From Rothia mucilaginosa ATCC 25296 (GTDB taxonomy: Bacteria > Actinomycetota > Actinomycetes > Actinomycetales > Micrococcaceae), in NCBI RefSeq assembly GCF_000175615.1, contig NZ_ACVO01000005.1, positions 124,001-188,000 on the forward strand: a stretch of DNA of 64,000 nt. Direction: 5' to 3'. The position numbers and the translations under genes were made by a program. The notes under the pieces were generated by a model. It searched no databases and was not told where the DNA came from. It saw only the letters and a list, made by a program, of their open reading frames with translations. Below, piece by piece: positions 16,738 through 26,758 of this stretch (positions are counted from its first letter, which is position 1; the number at the start of each line of letters is the position of its first letter).

Positions 16738-17679
16738 ATGGGAGCCCAGATTAGGGTTTACCGACAGAAGATTGCTTCGACGTCGTCTATGAAGAAGATC
16801 TTCAAGGCGATGGAGATGATCGCGACCTCCCGCATTAACAAGGCTCGTAACGCTGCTCAGGCAGCCGGCCCTTACGCGAACGCTCTGACCCGCGTGGTGA
16901 CCGCGGTTGCGACTCAGCACGGCATTAAGCACCCGCTGATTCACAAGCCGCACGAGTTCGGAACCTACGAACACCGCCGCTCCGCAATCCTGGTTGTTAC
17001 CAGTGACCGCGGTCTGGCAGGTTCGTACTCCTCCGCTATCCTGCGTCGTACCGAATCTCTGATTGAGAGGCTACGCTCTAACGGCCAGGAGGTACAGCTG
17101 TACCTGGTTGGCCGTAAGGCAAAGGCTTACTTCGAGTTCCGTGAGCGCCCCTACGCCCGTGCGTGGGAGGGCCACACCGATGCACCTCGCGTCGAAACTG
17201 CCGTCGAGATTCGTGACGCGTTGCTCGAAGCCTACGAACTGCCCTTCGAAGAGGGCGGCGTGGACGAACTGCACATCGTGTACACCGAGTTCAAGTCGAT
17301 GGTTGTTCAGGAACCCAAGATCCTGCGCCTGCTGCCCATCCATGTGGGCGATGCAAAGGCTATGGGCGAGGAAATCGTTCCCGACCAGGAACTGACCAAG
17401 GCTGAGTACGAGCAGGCGGCATCCTTCGAGTTCGAGCCCTCCGCTGAGGAAGTGCTCAACGAGCTGCTGCCGCGCTACGTTGCATCCCGTATCTTCTCCT
17501 GCCTCCTGCAGGCAGCAGCAAGTGAGCTGGCATCCCGCCAGCGCGCAATGAAGACCGCAGGTGACAACGCTGAGACGCTGATTACCAAGTACACCCGTTT
17601 GATGAACAACGCACGTCAGGCGGAAATTACTCAGGAGCTCTCCGAAATCGTGGGCGGCGCAGACGCCCTCGGCTCCTAG
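16738..17679 (+). CDS. atpG: F1Fo ATP synthase subunit gamma
   Basis: The 313-residue rotor shaft of F1. The N-terminal helix shows the family sequence [20 protein letters not shown] and the C-terminal helix contains [18 protein letters not shown] and [20 protein letters not shown], which together form the coiled coil inside the alpha3beta3 ring. The ATG at 16738 follows AAGGAGAAAGGAAG. Its length is slightly above the E. coli protein because of a loop in the middle, usual in actinobacteria. Confidence 0.96.
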   Translation: MGAQIRVYRQKIASTSSMKKIFKAMEMIATSRINKARNAAQAAGPYANALTRVVTAVATQHGIKHPLIHKPHEFGTYEHRRSAILVVTSDRGLAGSYSSAILRRTESLIERLRSNGQEVQLYLVGRKAKAYFEFRERPYARAWEGHTDAPRVETAVEIRDALLEAYELPFEEGGVDELHIVYTEFKSMVVQEPKILRLLPIHVGDAKAMGEEIVPDQELTKAEYEQAASFEFEPSAEEVLNELLPRYVASRIFSCLLQAAASELASRQRAMKTAGDNAETLITKYTRLMNNARQAEITQELSEIVGGADALGS

Positions 17680-17726
17680 TACTTGTACGCCAACGAAGCC
17701 ATCAACTGTCCAAACTTTCTAAGTAA

Positions 17727-19199
<1,473 letters not shown>

Positions 19200-19201
19200 T
19201 C

Positions 19202-19459
19202 ATGGCTCTGAAAGTTGAAGTTGTTTCCCGCGAACGCGTCGTGTGGACTGGCGAAGCGAAGTACGTTCGTGCACGCTCCGTCAGCGGTGACCTCGGCATC
19301 CTGCCGGGTATGATCCCCACCTGCACGCTGCTGGCACAGGACGGCGAGCTGCTCATTGAACCTGTTGAGGGTGAGCCCATTAAGACCATCCTCAACGCAG
19401 GTTTCTTGACCGTCTCGAACGATCACGTGACCATCGCTGCAAAGCACGCAGAGATCTAA
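19202..19459 (+). CDS. atpC: F1Fo ATP synthase subunit epsilon
   Basis: An 85-residue protein consisting of the N-terminal beta-sandwich only (LKVEVVSRERVVWTGEAKYV ... GDLGILPGMIPT). The C-terminal two-helix domain that inhibits ATP hydrolysis in E. coli epsilon (about 135 residues) is essentially absent. Short epsilon subunits are common in actinobacteria, though this one is at the short end. It is the last gene of the operon and is followed by hairpins. Confidence 0.94.
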   Translation: MALKVEVVSRERVVWTGEAKYVRARSVSGDLGILPGMIPTCTLLAQDGELLIEPVEGEPIKTILNAGFLTVSNDHVTIAAKHAEI

Positions 19460-19500
19460 AGCCGGTTCCCCGCAAAGGGAATTGACCACTGTGTACACCT

Positions 19501-19538
19501 CGCCGGTGTTCTTCCCTGAAAGGGGAGGGGCACCGGCG
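19501..19538 (+). terminator. Terminator hairpin of the atp operon
   Basis: CGCCGGTG (19501-19508) pairs with CACCGGCG (19531-19538), extended inside by a TTCCC/GGGGA pairing. A smaller hairpin TTCCC/GGGAA lies at 19466-19481. No long T-run is present. Confidence 0.65.
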
Positions 19539-19595
19539 ATTGGTGTATCCGGGGGGGCAGGTCGTGTGCGCAGAAAGATCGGTATACGCAGAAAA

Positions 19596-19626
19596 GGGGC
19601 GCCTCCCATGTATCGGGAGGCGCCCC
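19596..19626 (-). terminator. Intrinsic terminator of nucS (minus strand)
   Basis: A perfect 12-bp stem, GGGGCGCCTCCC (19596-19607) with GGGAGGCGCCCC (19615-19626). Read on the minus strand it is followed by TTTTCTG, a classic intrinsic terminator about 35 bases after the nucS stop codon. Confidence 0.9.
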
Positions 19627-19659
19627 TCAAGCTATCTATAGCCGCCTAGCTAGAGCCGT

Positions 19660-20373
19660 TTAGAACAGACGGTCAGCTGAATCGTCCACGCCGCGCATCG
19701 CGTCGTAGTCCAGGCTCACGCAGCGGATACCGCGGTCCTCAGCTAGGGTACGAGCCTGCGGCTTAATCGTCTGCGCCGCAAACACGCCGCGCACCGGTGC
19801 CAGCAGGGGGTCACGGTTGAGTAGCTCCAGGTACCGGGTCAGCTGCTCCACACCGTCAATATCGCCCACACGCTTGAGCTCGACCGCCACGGAGACGCCG
19901 TGCGCATCCTTCGCCATGATGTCTACCGGACCGATAGCGGTCGGGTACTCGCGGCGTACCAGCGAATAGCCCTCACCGAGAGTGTGGATCTGCTCGGCGA
20001 GCAGACGCTGCAGGTCAGCCTCCACACCGTCCTTGATGAGGCCGGGATCAACACCCAGGTCGGTGGCGTGCTCGTGCTCGATCTTGTAGATACGAATCAT
20101 GAGGCGGTCATCGCTCTTAGCTGCCTGAACGGTCCACAGCTGCTGAACATCGGATTCCAGGTCCTCACGGATGCTCTGCGGAACGTCCTCACGCTCAGCC
20201 ACCAGCAGGGAACAGGGAGGGCTCATCCAGTTCAGAGGCTTGTAGGAACCGCCGTCGGAGTGAATGAGGACGGAGCCGTCATTCTTGACCATCAGCAGGC
20301 GGGTAGCGCGGGGCAGGTGGGCGCGGAGGCGGCCCTCATAATCTACGGAGCATTCAGCAATGACAATACGCAT
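19660..20373 (-). CDS. nucS: Mismatch-specific endonuclease NucS/EndoMS
   Basis: A 237-residue protein of the NucS (former DUF91) family. It cuts both strands at mismatched bases and is the core of the non-canonical mismatch repair that replaces MutS/MutL in most actinobacteria. The N-terminal dimerisation domain begins [16 protein letters not shown]. The C-terminal nuclease domain has the RecB-like motif [14 protein letters not shown] ... [16 protein letters not shown] with the catalytic Asp, Glu and Lys. It ends in SADRLF, which resembles the C-terminal sliding-clamp-binding motif described for actinobacterial NucS. Position near atpC is conserved in the phylum. Confidence 0.95.
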   Translation of the reverse strand: MRIVIAECSVDYEGRLRAHLPRATRLLMVKNDGSVLIHSDGGSYKPLNWMSPPCSLLVAEREDVPQSIREDLESDVQQLWTVQAAKSDDRLMIRIYKIEHEHATDLGVDPGLIKDGVEADLQRLLAEQIHTLGEGYSLVRREYPTAIGPVDIMAKDAHGVSVAVELKRVGDIDGVEQLTRYLELLNRDPLLAPVRGVFAAQTIKPQARTLAEDRGIRCVSLDYDAMRGVDDSADRLF

Positions 20374-20429
20374 CCGTCCACTTTACCAGTAGTGGGTCAT
20401 TGTGCACACGCCGTCTGCGGGTTGGTTAT

Positions 20430-20837
20430 TTATAGTCTCTCCCATGTGTAGGGTAGGCCCACGTGGGAGATACACCCAGTCTTGAAATACTGTACCGCAC
20501 ACTCAAAAGCCTGCTCTTGAGTCACTAATTCGTGTTCCGTGAAGAGGCTCAGCTGCCCACCCACCAGTATCTTAACTGTTGCTGTGTCACTCATCTGTGG
20601 GTTTCTGACGTTTAGAATGGTGCCCTCTTCACATCCGGTGAGTACATACCGTTGGGGACCTCCGCCGATCATGAGGTGGTTGTTATCGGGGTCTTTACTG
20701 GGATGATACAGGCTGAGCAGGGTGTGGTGGTTGGTGCCCAGACGTTTCAGTAAGGCCAGCAGTTCCCCCGTTGATGCGATGGTGTGCTCTGTATCCTCGC
20801 TGCGGTTTCCAACCCAGTGATCAAGAATAGCTTCCAT
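20430..20837 (-). CDS. Imm1-family-like immunity protein, no toxin nearby
   Basis: A 135-residue cytoplasmic protein without membrane segments. The pattern fits Imm1-type immunity proteins of polymorphic toxin systems: an N-terminal STGELLALLKRL helix, LMIGGGPQRYVLTG, a VKILVGGQLSLF strand and the C-terminal helix QAFECAVQYFKTG followed by YTWERL. This is a family call from memory of the pattern, not a search. The minus-strand ATG has TAGGAG eight bases upstream. The neighbourhood is AT-richer than the rest, which suggests acquisition. No LXG, WXG100 or other toxin gene is next to it. Confidence 0.55.
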   Translation of the reverse strand: MEAILDHWVGNRSEDTEHTIASTGELLALLKRLGTNHHTLLSLYHPSKDPDNNHLMIGGGPQRYVLTGCEEGTILNVRNPQMSDTATVKILVGGQLSLFTEHELVTQEQAFECAVQYFKTGCISHVGLPYTWERL

Positions 20838-20981
20838 GCGGCATTCTCCTAGGTGCGCTCATCATGATGTGGGTGATACATGAGTATATTTTATAGTGTA
20901 TGCGGGGGCAGCGTTGTTTCTTTGCCGCTGATAGCCCGGTGAGAAAAACCGAATACTTGAAACAATCAGAAAGTGCAGGCT

Positions 20982-21446
20982 ATGAAAGATTTTGCGTATG
21001 GTCAGCCATTAGAAGCAACTGAGGCGGAAAAAGTAGTGCAGCGTCTTATCCGTGTCTTTTTCAGAGGACATATGCTCTGCTCAACACCTAATAGCTCAAA
21101 CGAAAATACAGTAAGTTTCTCGTATAAGCGACCATTCGGATGCGAAAGCGGCCAGCCTCAGCTGGTTCGCCCCCACCGGCTGGGTGAGCTTTTTCCTCAC
21201 CAAATGCTTTATGTGCTGCGGCATTATGTGTATGACGGTCTTCAGTTGCCTGTCTTCACTGCTCTCAGCAGCGAGATCCAGCACGATTTAGAAGACGTGG
21301 ATTCTATTAATTTCTACGAGCACGCCTATATTTTTGATAAAAATTTTTCGCGCTGTTTTTACGTTATGGATTCTTGCAATCTTTACGGCAATACATATGA
21401 GGCTATCCTCACCGAGTATGCTCCTTTAGACGAGACCCTGGTATAA
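20982..21446 (+). CDS. Hypothetical protein, unrecognised
   Basis: A 154-residue protein (from the ATG at 20982; a GTG at 20973 is also possible) that I do not recognise. It has no signal peptide or membrane helix, contains several aromatic residues (FYEHAYIFDKNF, FYVMDSCNLYG) and ends acidic. Base composition is clearly more AT-rich than the flanking genes and codon choice is unlike them, so it is probably foreign. It diverges from the Imm1-like gene; a second orphan immunity protein is a guess only. The ribosome-binding site is poor. Confidence 0.6.
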   Translation: MKDFAYGQPLEATEAEKVVQRLIRVFFRGHMLCSTPNSSNENTVSFSYKRPFGCESGQPQLVRPHRLGELFPHQMLYVLRHYVYDGLQLPVFTALSSEIQHDLEDVDSINFYEHAYIFDKNFSRCFYVMDSCNLYGNTYEAILTEYAPLDETLV

Positions 21447-21476
21447 CCTTTAAAACTGGAATGGGTAGTGGCGCGG

Positions 21477-21482
21477 TAGAAT
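21477..21482 (+). promoter_or_regulatory. Possible -10 element of a leaderless transcript
   Basis: TAGAAT lies seven bases upstream of the ATG at 21490. With transcription starting about seven bases after a -10 box, the message would begin at or near the start codon. No good -35 element is seen. Confidence 0.4.
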
Positions 21483-21489
21483 AGGGCTC

Positions 21490-21816
21490 ATGGCACGTAA
21501 GAATCATCCCGGCAGGCGAGCATCCGGCACCACCAGCGATAAGTGGCACCGTCAAGCACCCGCAGGGCGTGATATCAGCAGGATTCTCGACCCTGCGCCC
21601 CGATTGGAACGTGACCGATACGGTGACTGGCTGGTGCAATACATTCCCGCCGTCAACGCCCAAAAAACCTACACCTGCCCCGAATGCTACCGCCCGATTC
21701 AGCCCAGAACAGCACACCTGGTGGTGTGGCAAGAAAGCCACACGATGGGCCGTAGCCGCGCCATCGACGAGCGCAGGCACTGGCATCAGCATTGCTGGCG
21801 CACCCGCCGTAAATAG
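21490..21816 (+). CDS. Small CxxC/HxHxxC protein, probable zinc-binding
   Basis: A 108-residue basic protein. The N-terminal half is disordered-looking, and the C-terminal half has TYTCPECYRPIQP and RRHWHQHCWRTRRK, giving a CxxC plus HxHxxC set that could hold one zinc ion. Small proteins of this pattern are widespread in actinobacteria without a firm function. There is no clear ribosome-binding site; a TAGAAT hexamer ends seven bases before the ATG, so the message may be leaderless. Confidence 0.75.
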   Translation: MARKNHPGRRASGTTSDKWHRQAPAGRDISRILDPAPRLERDRYGDWLVQYIPAVNAQKTYTCPECYRPIQPRTAHLVVWQESHTMGRSRAIDERRHWHQHCWRTRRK

Positions 21817-21900
21817 GCTGAACACTGCACTTGAGGTGCAGCCTAAGACCACATTTTTGACCAAGACCACATTCTCGAATCCATTTCTTGAAGGAACGCA

Positions 21901-22719
21901 ATGAGCAACACCGCCGATATCACCCGCGAGCAGGAATTCGACCCCGCCCGCTACGTCTTCAGCACCGCCGCTGAGCCCACCCCCATTAAGGCACGTACTG
22001 TGCTTCCGGCACGCCGCGAGAACTTCACCGTCACCACCGCGGACGGCAAGCGCCTCGTCGGTGAACTCGCCCTGCCCGAAGGCGAAATCAAGGCAACCCT
22101 GGTGACCTTCCACCCGCTGCCCACCCACGGCGGCTACATGGACTCGCACGTATACAAGAAGGCGTCCTTCCGCCTGCCGGCGCTGTCGAACATCGCGGTA
22201 CTGCGTTTCAACACTCGCGGTACCTCCTCGATTCGCGGCACCAGCGAAGGCGTCTTTGACGGCGGCTTTGCCGAGAAGAAGGACTTCGACGCAATCCTGA
22301 AGTTTGTACGCGAGCGCGCCCTGCCGAACCCCTGGCTGGTCGGCTGGTCCTTCGGCACCGAGCTGGTGCTCAAGTACGCGCCCGAATACGCTAACGAGTT
22401 CACCGGCGCTATTCTGCTCTCCCCGCCGCTGCACCGCGTGCACCCGGCTGAGCTGGACGAGTGGAACAAGATCTCGAACCCGCTGTACGCGCTGGTGCCC
22501 GAGCACGACGACTACCTGCAGCCTCCGGCGGCGCGTGAGCGTTTTGCGGCTGTACCGCGCACTCAGGTGATTCCCTTTGAGGGGTGCAAGCACCTGTGGG
22601 TGGGCGAGAAGTCCGTGCAGCAGGTCCTCAACACCGTGGTCAGCATCGTGACCGGTGTTCCCACCGAACTGCCCACTGAATACAGCGGCCCGGTGGCAGA
22701 AGAAATCACTGAGCTCTAA
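21901..22719 (+). CDS. Alpha/beta hydrolase
   Basis: A 272-residue alpha/beta-hydrolase fold enzyme. The nucleophile elbow is GWSFG with Ser150; the oxyanion region is TFHPLPTHGGYM, and GCKHLW near the C-terminus supplies the probable catalytic His, with Asp in the EHDDYL stretch. The fold resembles the YqiA/dienelactone-type group of small cytosolic esterases. Substrate unknown. The ATG at 21901 follows GAAGGAACGCA. It is a single transcription unit ended by a strong terminator. Confidence 0.85.
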   Translation: MSNTADITREQEFDPARYVFSTAAEPTPIKARTVLPARRENFTVTTADGKRLVGELALPEGEIKATLVTFHPLPTHGGYMDSHVYKKASFRLPALSNIAVLRFNTRGTSSIRGTSEGVFDGGFAEKKDFDAILKFVRERALPNPWLVGWSFGTELVLKYAPEYANEFTGAILLSPPLHRVHPAELDEWNKISNPLYALVPEHDDYLQPPAARERFAAVPRTQVIPFEGCKHLWVGEKSVQQVLNTVVSIVTGVPTELPTEYSGPVAEEITEL

Positions 22720-22752
22720 AGGTTCGGCATAAAAACGCTGCATAAAAATATC

Positions 22753-22793
22753 AAGGCGGCGGCTTTGGATAGAACATCCAAAGCCGCCGCCTT
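22753..22793. terminator. Strong terminator hairpin between convergent genes
   Basis: A perfect 18-bp stem (22753-22770 with 22776-22793) and a five-base loop lie between the hydrolase (plus) and the AI-2E permease gene (minus). AT-rich flanks on both sides suggest bidirectional use. Confidence 0.85.
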
Positions 22794-22890
22794 CGTATCT
22801 ATACGCGATGCGTGCCCCGCGGGAAGAGTAACGAGAGTGTAGAGAACCTACAACTGTTTACAGCTGGAGGTGACTACAGTTGGGCGGTGA

Positions 22891-24177
22891 CTATAACTGG
22901 TCTTGGCGAGGAATGAACACCTCACGCACCAGAATCAGCATGGAAGCCGCCGCCGGAATAGCGATCAGCGCGCCCAGCACGCCCCAGAGCGCGCCACCGG
23001 CAGCCACCGAAATAATCGCAACACCGGCAGGGACCGATACAGCGCGAGCCATAATACGCGGAGAAATCAGGTACGCCTCCACCTGCAAGTACAGGAAGTA
23101 CGCCACCGCAAACCACAACGCAAGGCTCCAGCCCTGGGTCAGCAGAATCAGTGAGGTCAAAATCAGCGCAATCACGCCACCAACCAGCGGAATGAACGCC
23201 AGAATCATGACGACCAAAGCCATCAACTGCGGGAAGCTGAAGCCCACAAACAGCATAATAAAGAACGCCACAAAAGCATTCAGAACAGCAACCAGAGCCT
23301 GACCCATCACGTAGTTACCCACCGACTCGGTAATCTTGTCGGTAATGTACTTGACACGCACACGCTTAGACGCCGGCGCCAGGCGCACACCCCACGCCTT
23401 GATGGTGTCCATTGAAGTGAGGAAGTACAGGGACAGGAACAGCACAATAATCACGCCGGTCACGCTCTGCGCCAGGGTAGAGCCCGCAGAAACCAGGCTC
23501 GACATGAAGCTATTGACCTGCGAAGAGGAGAACGTTGTCTCCAAGAACTTCGGGATGTTCTCATTCACCCAGGTGCTGATATTAAAGCGCTGATCAAGCT
23601 CGTGGTACCAATCAGAATCAATCGTGTTCTGATAAATACCCGGCGCATACTGGATAAATTTAGAAGCCTGCTCGCTAATAACCGGGCCAATCGTCATGAC
23701 CAAACCGGTCACGGCGCCAGCAAAACCAGCAAGCACAGCAATCACGCCGATACCGCGCTTAATGCCCCACGACTCCAGGCGGCGCACAATCGGATCCAGA
23801 CCCAGAGCAATGAAAATAGCGCCGGTCACCCAACCCACCAAAGCACCCACATTATTGAAAATGTAGTAGGCGAAAAGCGCCAAACCCACGCCAACGGTCA
23901 TGAGGAAACCAAAAGCAACCGGGTTGTGCATCATGGAGGTCTTGCCGTTGCCGACCACCTTCGGTGCGGGAGGCGCATCCTCAGAAGCGGCGGGGACCAC
24001 CGGAATAGTATCCGTAGGAGGCATGGAAGCGCGGCGGCGGTTAGAACGCACCTGGCTAATGCTTTCGGTCAGCTCGCTGAAGGTCTCCGTTATCTGGTCG
24101 GTGAGGGATTCCTTCTTGCGTGGCTCGTCGGACGATGTTGTCTCTTCGTGAGCTGCTGAGGCTTTCTTCTCGCTCAT
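22891..24177 (-). CDS. AI-2E family transporter (PerM/YdiK-like permease)
   Basis: A 428-residue membrane protein with a hydrophilic N-terminal region of about 85 residues rich in Lys, Glu and Ser, followed by about seven to eight membrane helices and the family core PLVGGVIALILTSLILLTQG and EAYLISPRIMARAVSVPAGV. Members export small molecules, autoinducer-2 in the founding case, or act as sodium/proton antiporters, so substrate is open. The minus-strand ATG at 24177 follows GGAAAGGAAGAGC. Confidence 0.88.
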   Translation of the reverse strand: MSEKKASAAHEETTSSDEPRKKESLTDQITETFSELTESISQVRSNRRRASMPPTDTIPVVPAASEDAPPAPKVVGNGKTSMMHNPVAFGFLMTVGVGLALFAYYIFNNVGALVGWVTGAIFIALGLDPIVRRLESWGIKRGIGVIAVLAGFAGAVTGLVMTIGPVISEQASKFIQYAPGIYQNTIDSDWYHELDQRFNISTWVNENIPKFLETTFSSSQVNSFMSSLVSAGSTLAQSVTGVIIVLFLSLYFLTSMDTIKAWGVRLAPASKRVRVKYITDKITESVGNYVMGQALVAVLNAFVAFFIMLFVGFSFPQLMALVVMILAFIPLVGGVIALILTSLILLTQGWSLALWFAVAYFLYLQVEAYLISPRIMARAVSVPAGVAIISVAAGGALWGVLGALIAIPAAASMLILVREVFIPRQDQL

Positions 24178-24471
24178 GCTCTTCCTTTCCGGATCATTCC
24201 GGGTATTTTTCTCTACTGTGCCATTCTACCGGCTGGTTTACTGTGTTACGGCGTCAACGGTGAATCCCAAAGACAGGGGAGCGCATGTGGGAGAGATAAT
24301 TGCGGGGCGGTTTCAGGCAATAGCCCAAACGCTATCCCCGGCATGAGCTCAGAGCGTAGGCGACAGAGAACGGGCGCTCGCAACGGTGCGTTGTGGGGAT
24401 AATAGAGGAAGGAACGCGTGAAGGATCTAGCCCGCACGCAACAATAGATACAGAACGTAAAGGAGCCCAGG

Positions 24472-25488
24472 ATGAGCATTATTTTTGATCCGGCAGACCG
24501 CGGCGCATCCCAGAACGCGGCACAGGGTAACGTCGCGCAGGGTGGTGCAGCACAGAACGGGGCAGCGCAGGAGATTCCCGCCTCCGTACGTAACGCCATG
24601 GAACTGAACCCCAACGCCGGGGCACAGAACGCAGCGGCACAGTCTGCTGGCGAACAGGGCGGCGAGCAGATCCCCTCCGCTCCCACCTGGCGCTACGAGG
24701 TCAACACCCCCGAAGAGTTCCAGAAGTTCGTTCAGCTCTCCAGCCAGGGTGCCGTAATTTTTGCGCTCTACGCGCCGCACTCGCCCTCCTCCCTGCAGAT
24801 GCTCGAAGGCGTGCAGAAGCTCGTTGACTCCGCCGCAGGTAGCATGATTTGCGCCGCCGTGGACGTCACCAAGCTCCCCGAAGCTGCCCAGGCATTCGGC
24901 GTGAGCGGCGTGCCCGCGGGCGTTGCCGTTCTGGCGGGCCGCCCGGCACCGATTTACACCGGCCCGGTCAGCGCAGAAGACCTCGGCGATGTGCTCTCCC
25001 AGGTTCTGCAACTCGCGGCACAGTACCAGCTGCCCGGCGGCTTCGACCCGGTCGTTCCCGAAGATGAAAAGCCCCTGCCGCCCCTGCACGCAGAAGCTGT
25101 CGCCGCCCTCGACCGCGGCGACCTGGAGGGTGCCCGCGCCGCATACCGCAAGGCAATCACCGAGAACCCCGGCGATAAGGAAGCGAAGCTCGGCCTGGAA
25201 CAGGTTGAACTGCTCGCCCGCGTGAAGGACCTGGACATGGCAACCGAACGTGCGGCCGCCGCGGCAGACCCCATGAACATTGACGCCGCGTTCAACGTAG
25301 CCGACCTGGACCTGGTCGGCGGCCACGTGGAGGACGCGTACAACCGTCTGCTGCGCCTGTTCAGCGCGGTAGGTCCCGACGATAAGGCGCGCGTGCGCGA
25401 ACGCCTCGTGCAGCTCTTTGACGTGGTGGGTGCATCTGACCCACGCACCGTCAAGGCGCGTGCGGCACTGACCATGGCGCTGTTCTAA
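24472..25488 (+). CDS. CnoX/YbbN-like thioredoxin-fold TPR protein lacking the CXXC motif
   Basis: A 338-residue protein: a low-complexity Ala, Gln and Asn N-terminal stretch (1-75), a thioredoxin-like domain (about 78-185) and TPR-like helices (about 200-335, ALDRGDLEGARAAYRKAI). In the thioredoxin domain the redox CXXC is replaced by SPSS (APHSPSSLQML), and only one cysteine (SMICAAVDV) is visible, so it cannot act as a thiol oxidoreductase. YbbN-type proteins serve as co-chaperones, which is the likely role. AAAGGAG precedes the ATG. Confidence 0.82.
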   Translation: MSIIFDPADRGASQNAAQGNVAQGGAAQNGAAQEIPASVRNAMELNPNAGAQNAAAQSAGEQGGEQIPSAPTWRYEVNTPEEFQKFVQLSSQGAVIFALYAPHSPSSLQMLEGVQKLVDSAAGSMICAAVDVTKLPEAAQAFGVSGVPAGVAVLAGRPAPIYTGPVSAEDLGDVLSQVLQLAAQYQLPGGFDPVVPEDEKPLPPLHAEAVAALDRGDLEGARAAYRKAITENPGDKEAKLGLEQVELLARVKDLDMATERAAAAADPMNIDAAFNVADLDLVGGHVEDAYNRLLRLFSAVGPDDKARVRERLVQLFDVVGASDPRTVKARAALTMALF

Positions 25489-25759
25489 AGAGGCTCCCCG
25501 GTGTGGCAGGGGAAACTTCCACGAGAGATACCCTCCGGAAGATTTGCTCCGGTATATCCGGGATGATGTGTCACGGGCGGGCCGCCGCCTCGTTCGACCC
25601 ATAGGGTCGGCGGGGTGGCGGCATCTTCACTGTGGGGCGCCCTGCGAACGGCTTCTCTGCGAATGGTCTTGAACGCCCGGACTGTGAACAAATGACATTT
25701 TTGAGTATCTTTCAGGAAAAGGTATTTTGGCTGATGGGGGGGGGTGGTAGGGTGAAAAT
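25489..25759 (+). other. Intergenic region with hairpin and a G9 tract upstream of the ABC exporter
   Basis: The region holds a hairpin (GCCGCC 25581-25586 with GGCGGC 25617-25622, inner CGACCC/GGGTCG at 25595-25609) that may end the CnoX-like transcript, then an AT-rich stretch and a run of nine G at 25736-25744, which ends 15 bases before the ATG at 25760. The G-run lies in the leader or ribosome-binding region of the ABC gene. Confidence 0.5.
25736..25744 (+). repeat. Homopolymer of nine G in the ABC transporter leader
   Basis: Nine consecutive G bases, followed by TGGTAGGGTGAAAATATG. Tracts of this length are prone to slipped-strand changes, which here would alter the spacing just upstream of the start codon. 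Confidence 0.9.
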
Positions 25760-26758
25760 ATGAACACTAGTCACTTTCCCCAGAACCCGAATCCGCAAGA
25801 ACCAGGTTCAGAACAGAACCCGGTACAAGAGACCGCAGTAGAGGCAACCCCCGCCGCAGCAGTACCTCAAGCTAGAGTCCCCGAATCTGCAGCTCCGGAA
25901 GCTACAAACCTCGAGCCTGCAGCTCCGGAAGCTGTAGTTCCCGCATCGGTAGCACCGCAGCTACCCGTCACCCCGCAGGCCGCACCGACCGCTGGCGCCC
26001 GCCCCGCCATCGAAATCCGCGGCCTCACCAAGGCATTCGGTCAGAAGGTCGCCGTCGACCGCATCAACCTGGATATCCCCTCCGGATCCTTCTACGGGCT
26101 GGTCGGCCGCAACGGTGCCGGTAAAACCACCACCATCTCCATGGTCACCGGCATGCTCATGCCCAGCGAAGGTACCGCATACGTGCGAGGCATCGACATG
26201 TGGACCGAACCGCTCAAGGCGAAAGCACACCTGGGTGTGCTGCCCGACGGTGTGCACCTCTTCGACAAGCTCACCGGTGAGCAGCTCATCACCTACTCCG
26301 GCTACCTGCACGGAATCGATAAGGAAACTGTCGCCTCCCGCGTCAAGGACCTGCTCGTGGCCATGGACCTGACCGACGCTGCGGGCCGCGCCGTTGCAGA
26401 CTACTCCGCCGGTATGACAAAGAAGATTGCGCTCGCGGCCGCCCTCGTTCACGCGCCCTCCGTGCTGATTCTGGACGAGCCCTTCGAGGCGGTCGACCCG
26501 GTTTCCGCCGCTAATATTCAGGACATTCTGCGTGGCTTCGTTGCCTCCGGCGGAACTGTCATTATCTCCTCGCACGTGATGGACCTTGTCCAGCGCCTGT
26601 GTGACCACGTGGCCGTCATGGACTCCGGCCGTATTCTCGCCGCCGGAACCGTCGACGAAGTACGCGCCGGCATGAGCCTTGAAGAACGATTCGTGCAGCT
26701 GGTCGGCGGCCGCACCTCCTCGGAAGGATTGTCATGGTTGGGCACCTCGTCTCACTAA
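25760..26758 (+). CDS. ABC transporter ATP-binding protein with Pro/Ala-rich N-terminal extension
   Basis: A 332-residue protein. The first 80 or so residues are a Pro, Ala and Glu rich disordered extension containing an AAPEA repeat; the ATPase domain begins near ARPAIEIRGL. Walker A is at 116-123 (GRNGAGKT), the signature is YSAGMTKKIAL (YSAGM instead of LSGGQ) and Walker B is VLILDEPFEAVD. It resembles the ABC-2 exporter ATPases. It overlaps the permease gene by 25 bases, so the pair is one transporter with unknown substrate. Confidence 0.9.
   Translation: MNTSHFPQNPNPQEPGSEQNPVQETAVEATPAAAVPQARVPESAAPEATNLEPAAPEAVVPASVAPQLPVTPQAAPTAGARPAIEIRGLTKAFGQKVAVDRINLDIPSGSFYGLVGRNGAGKTTTISMVTGMLMPSEGTAYVRGIDMWTEPLKAKAHLGVLPDGVHLFDKLTGEQLITYSGYLHGIDKETVASRVKDLLVAMDLTDAAGRAVADYSAGMTKKIALAAALVHAPSVLILDEPFEAVDPVSAANIQDILRGFVASGGTVIISSHVMDLVQRLCDHVAVMDSGRILAAGTVDEVRAGMSLEERFVQLVGGRTSSEGLSWLGTSSH

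Noticed and set aside
20430-21446. Toxin-antitoxin pair
   Set aside because: The genes are divergent, neither has a toxin or DNA-binding antitoxin pattern, and the Imm1-like reading explains one of them better.
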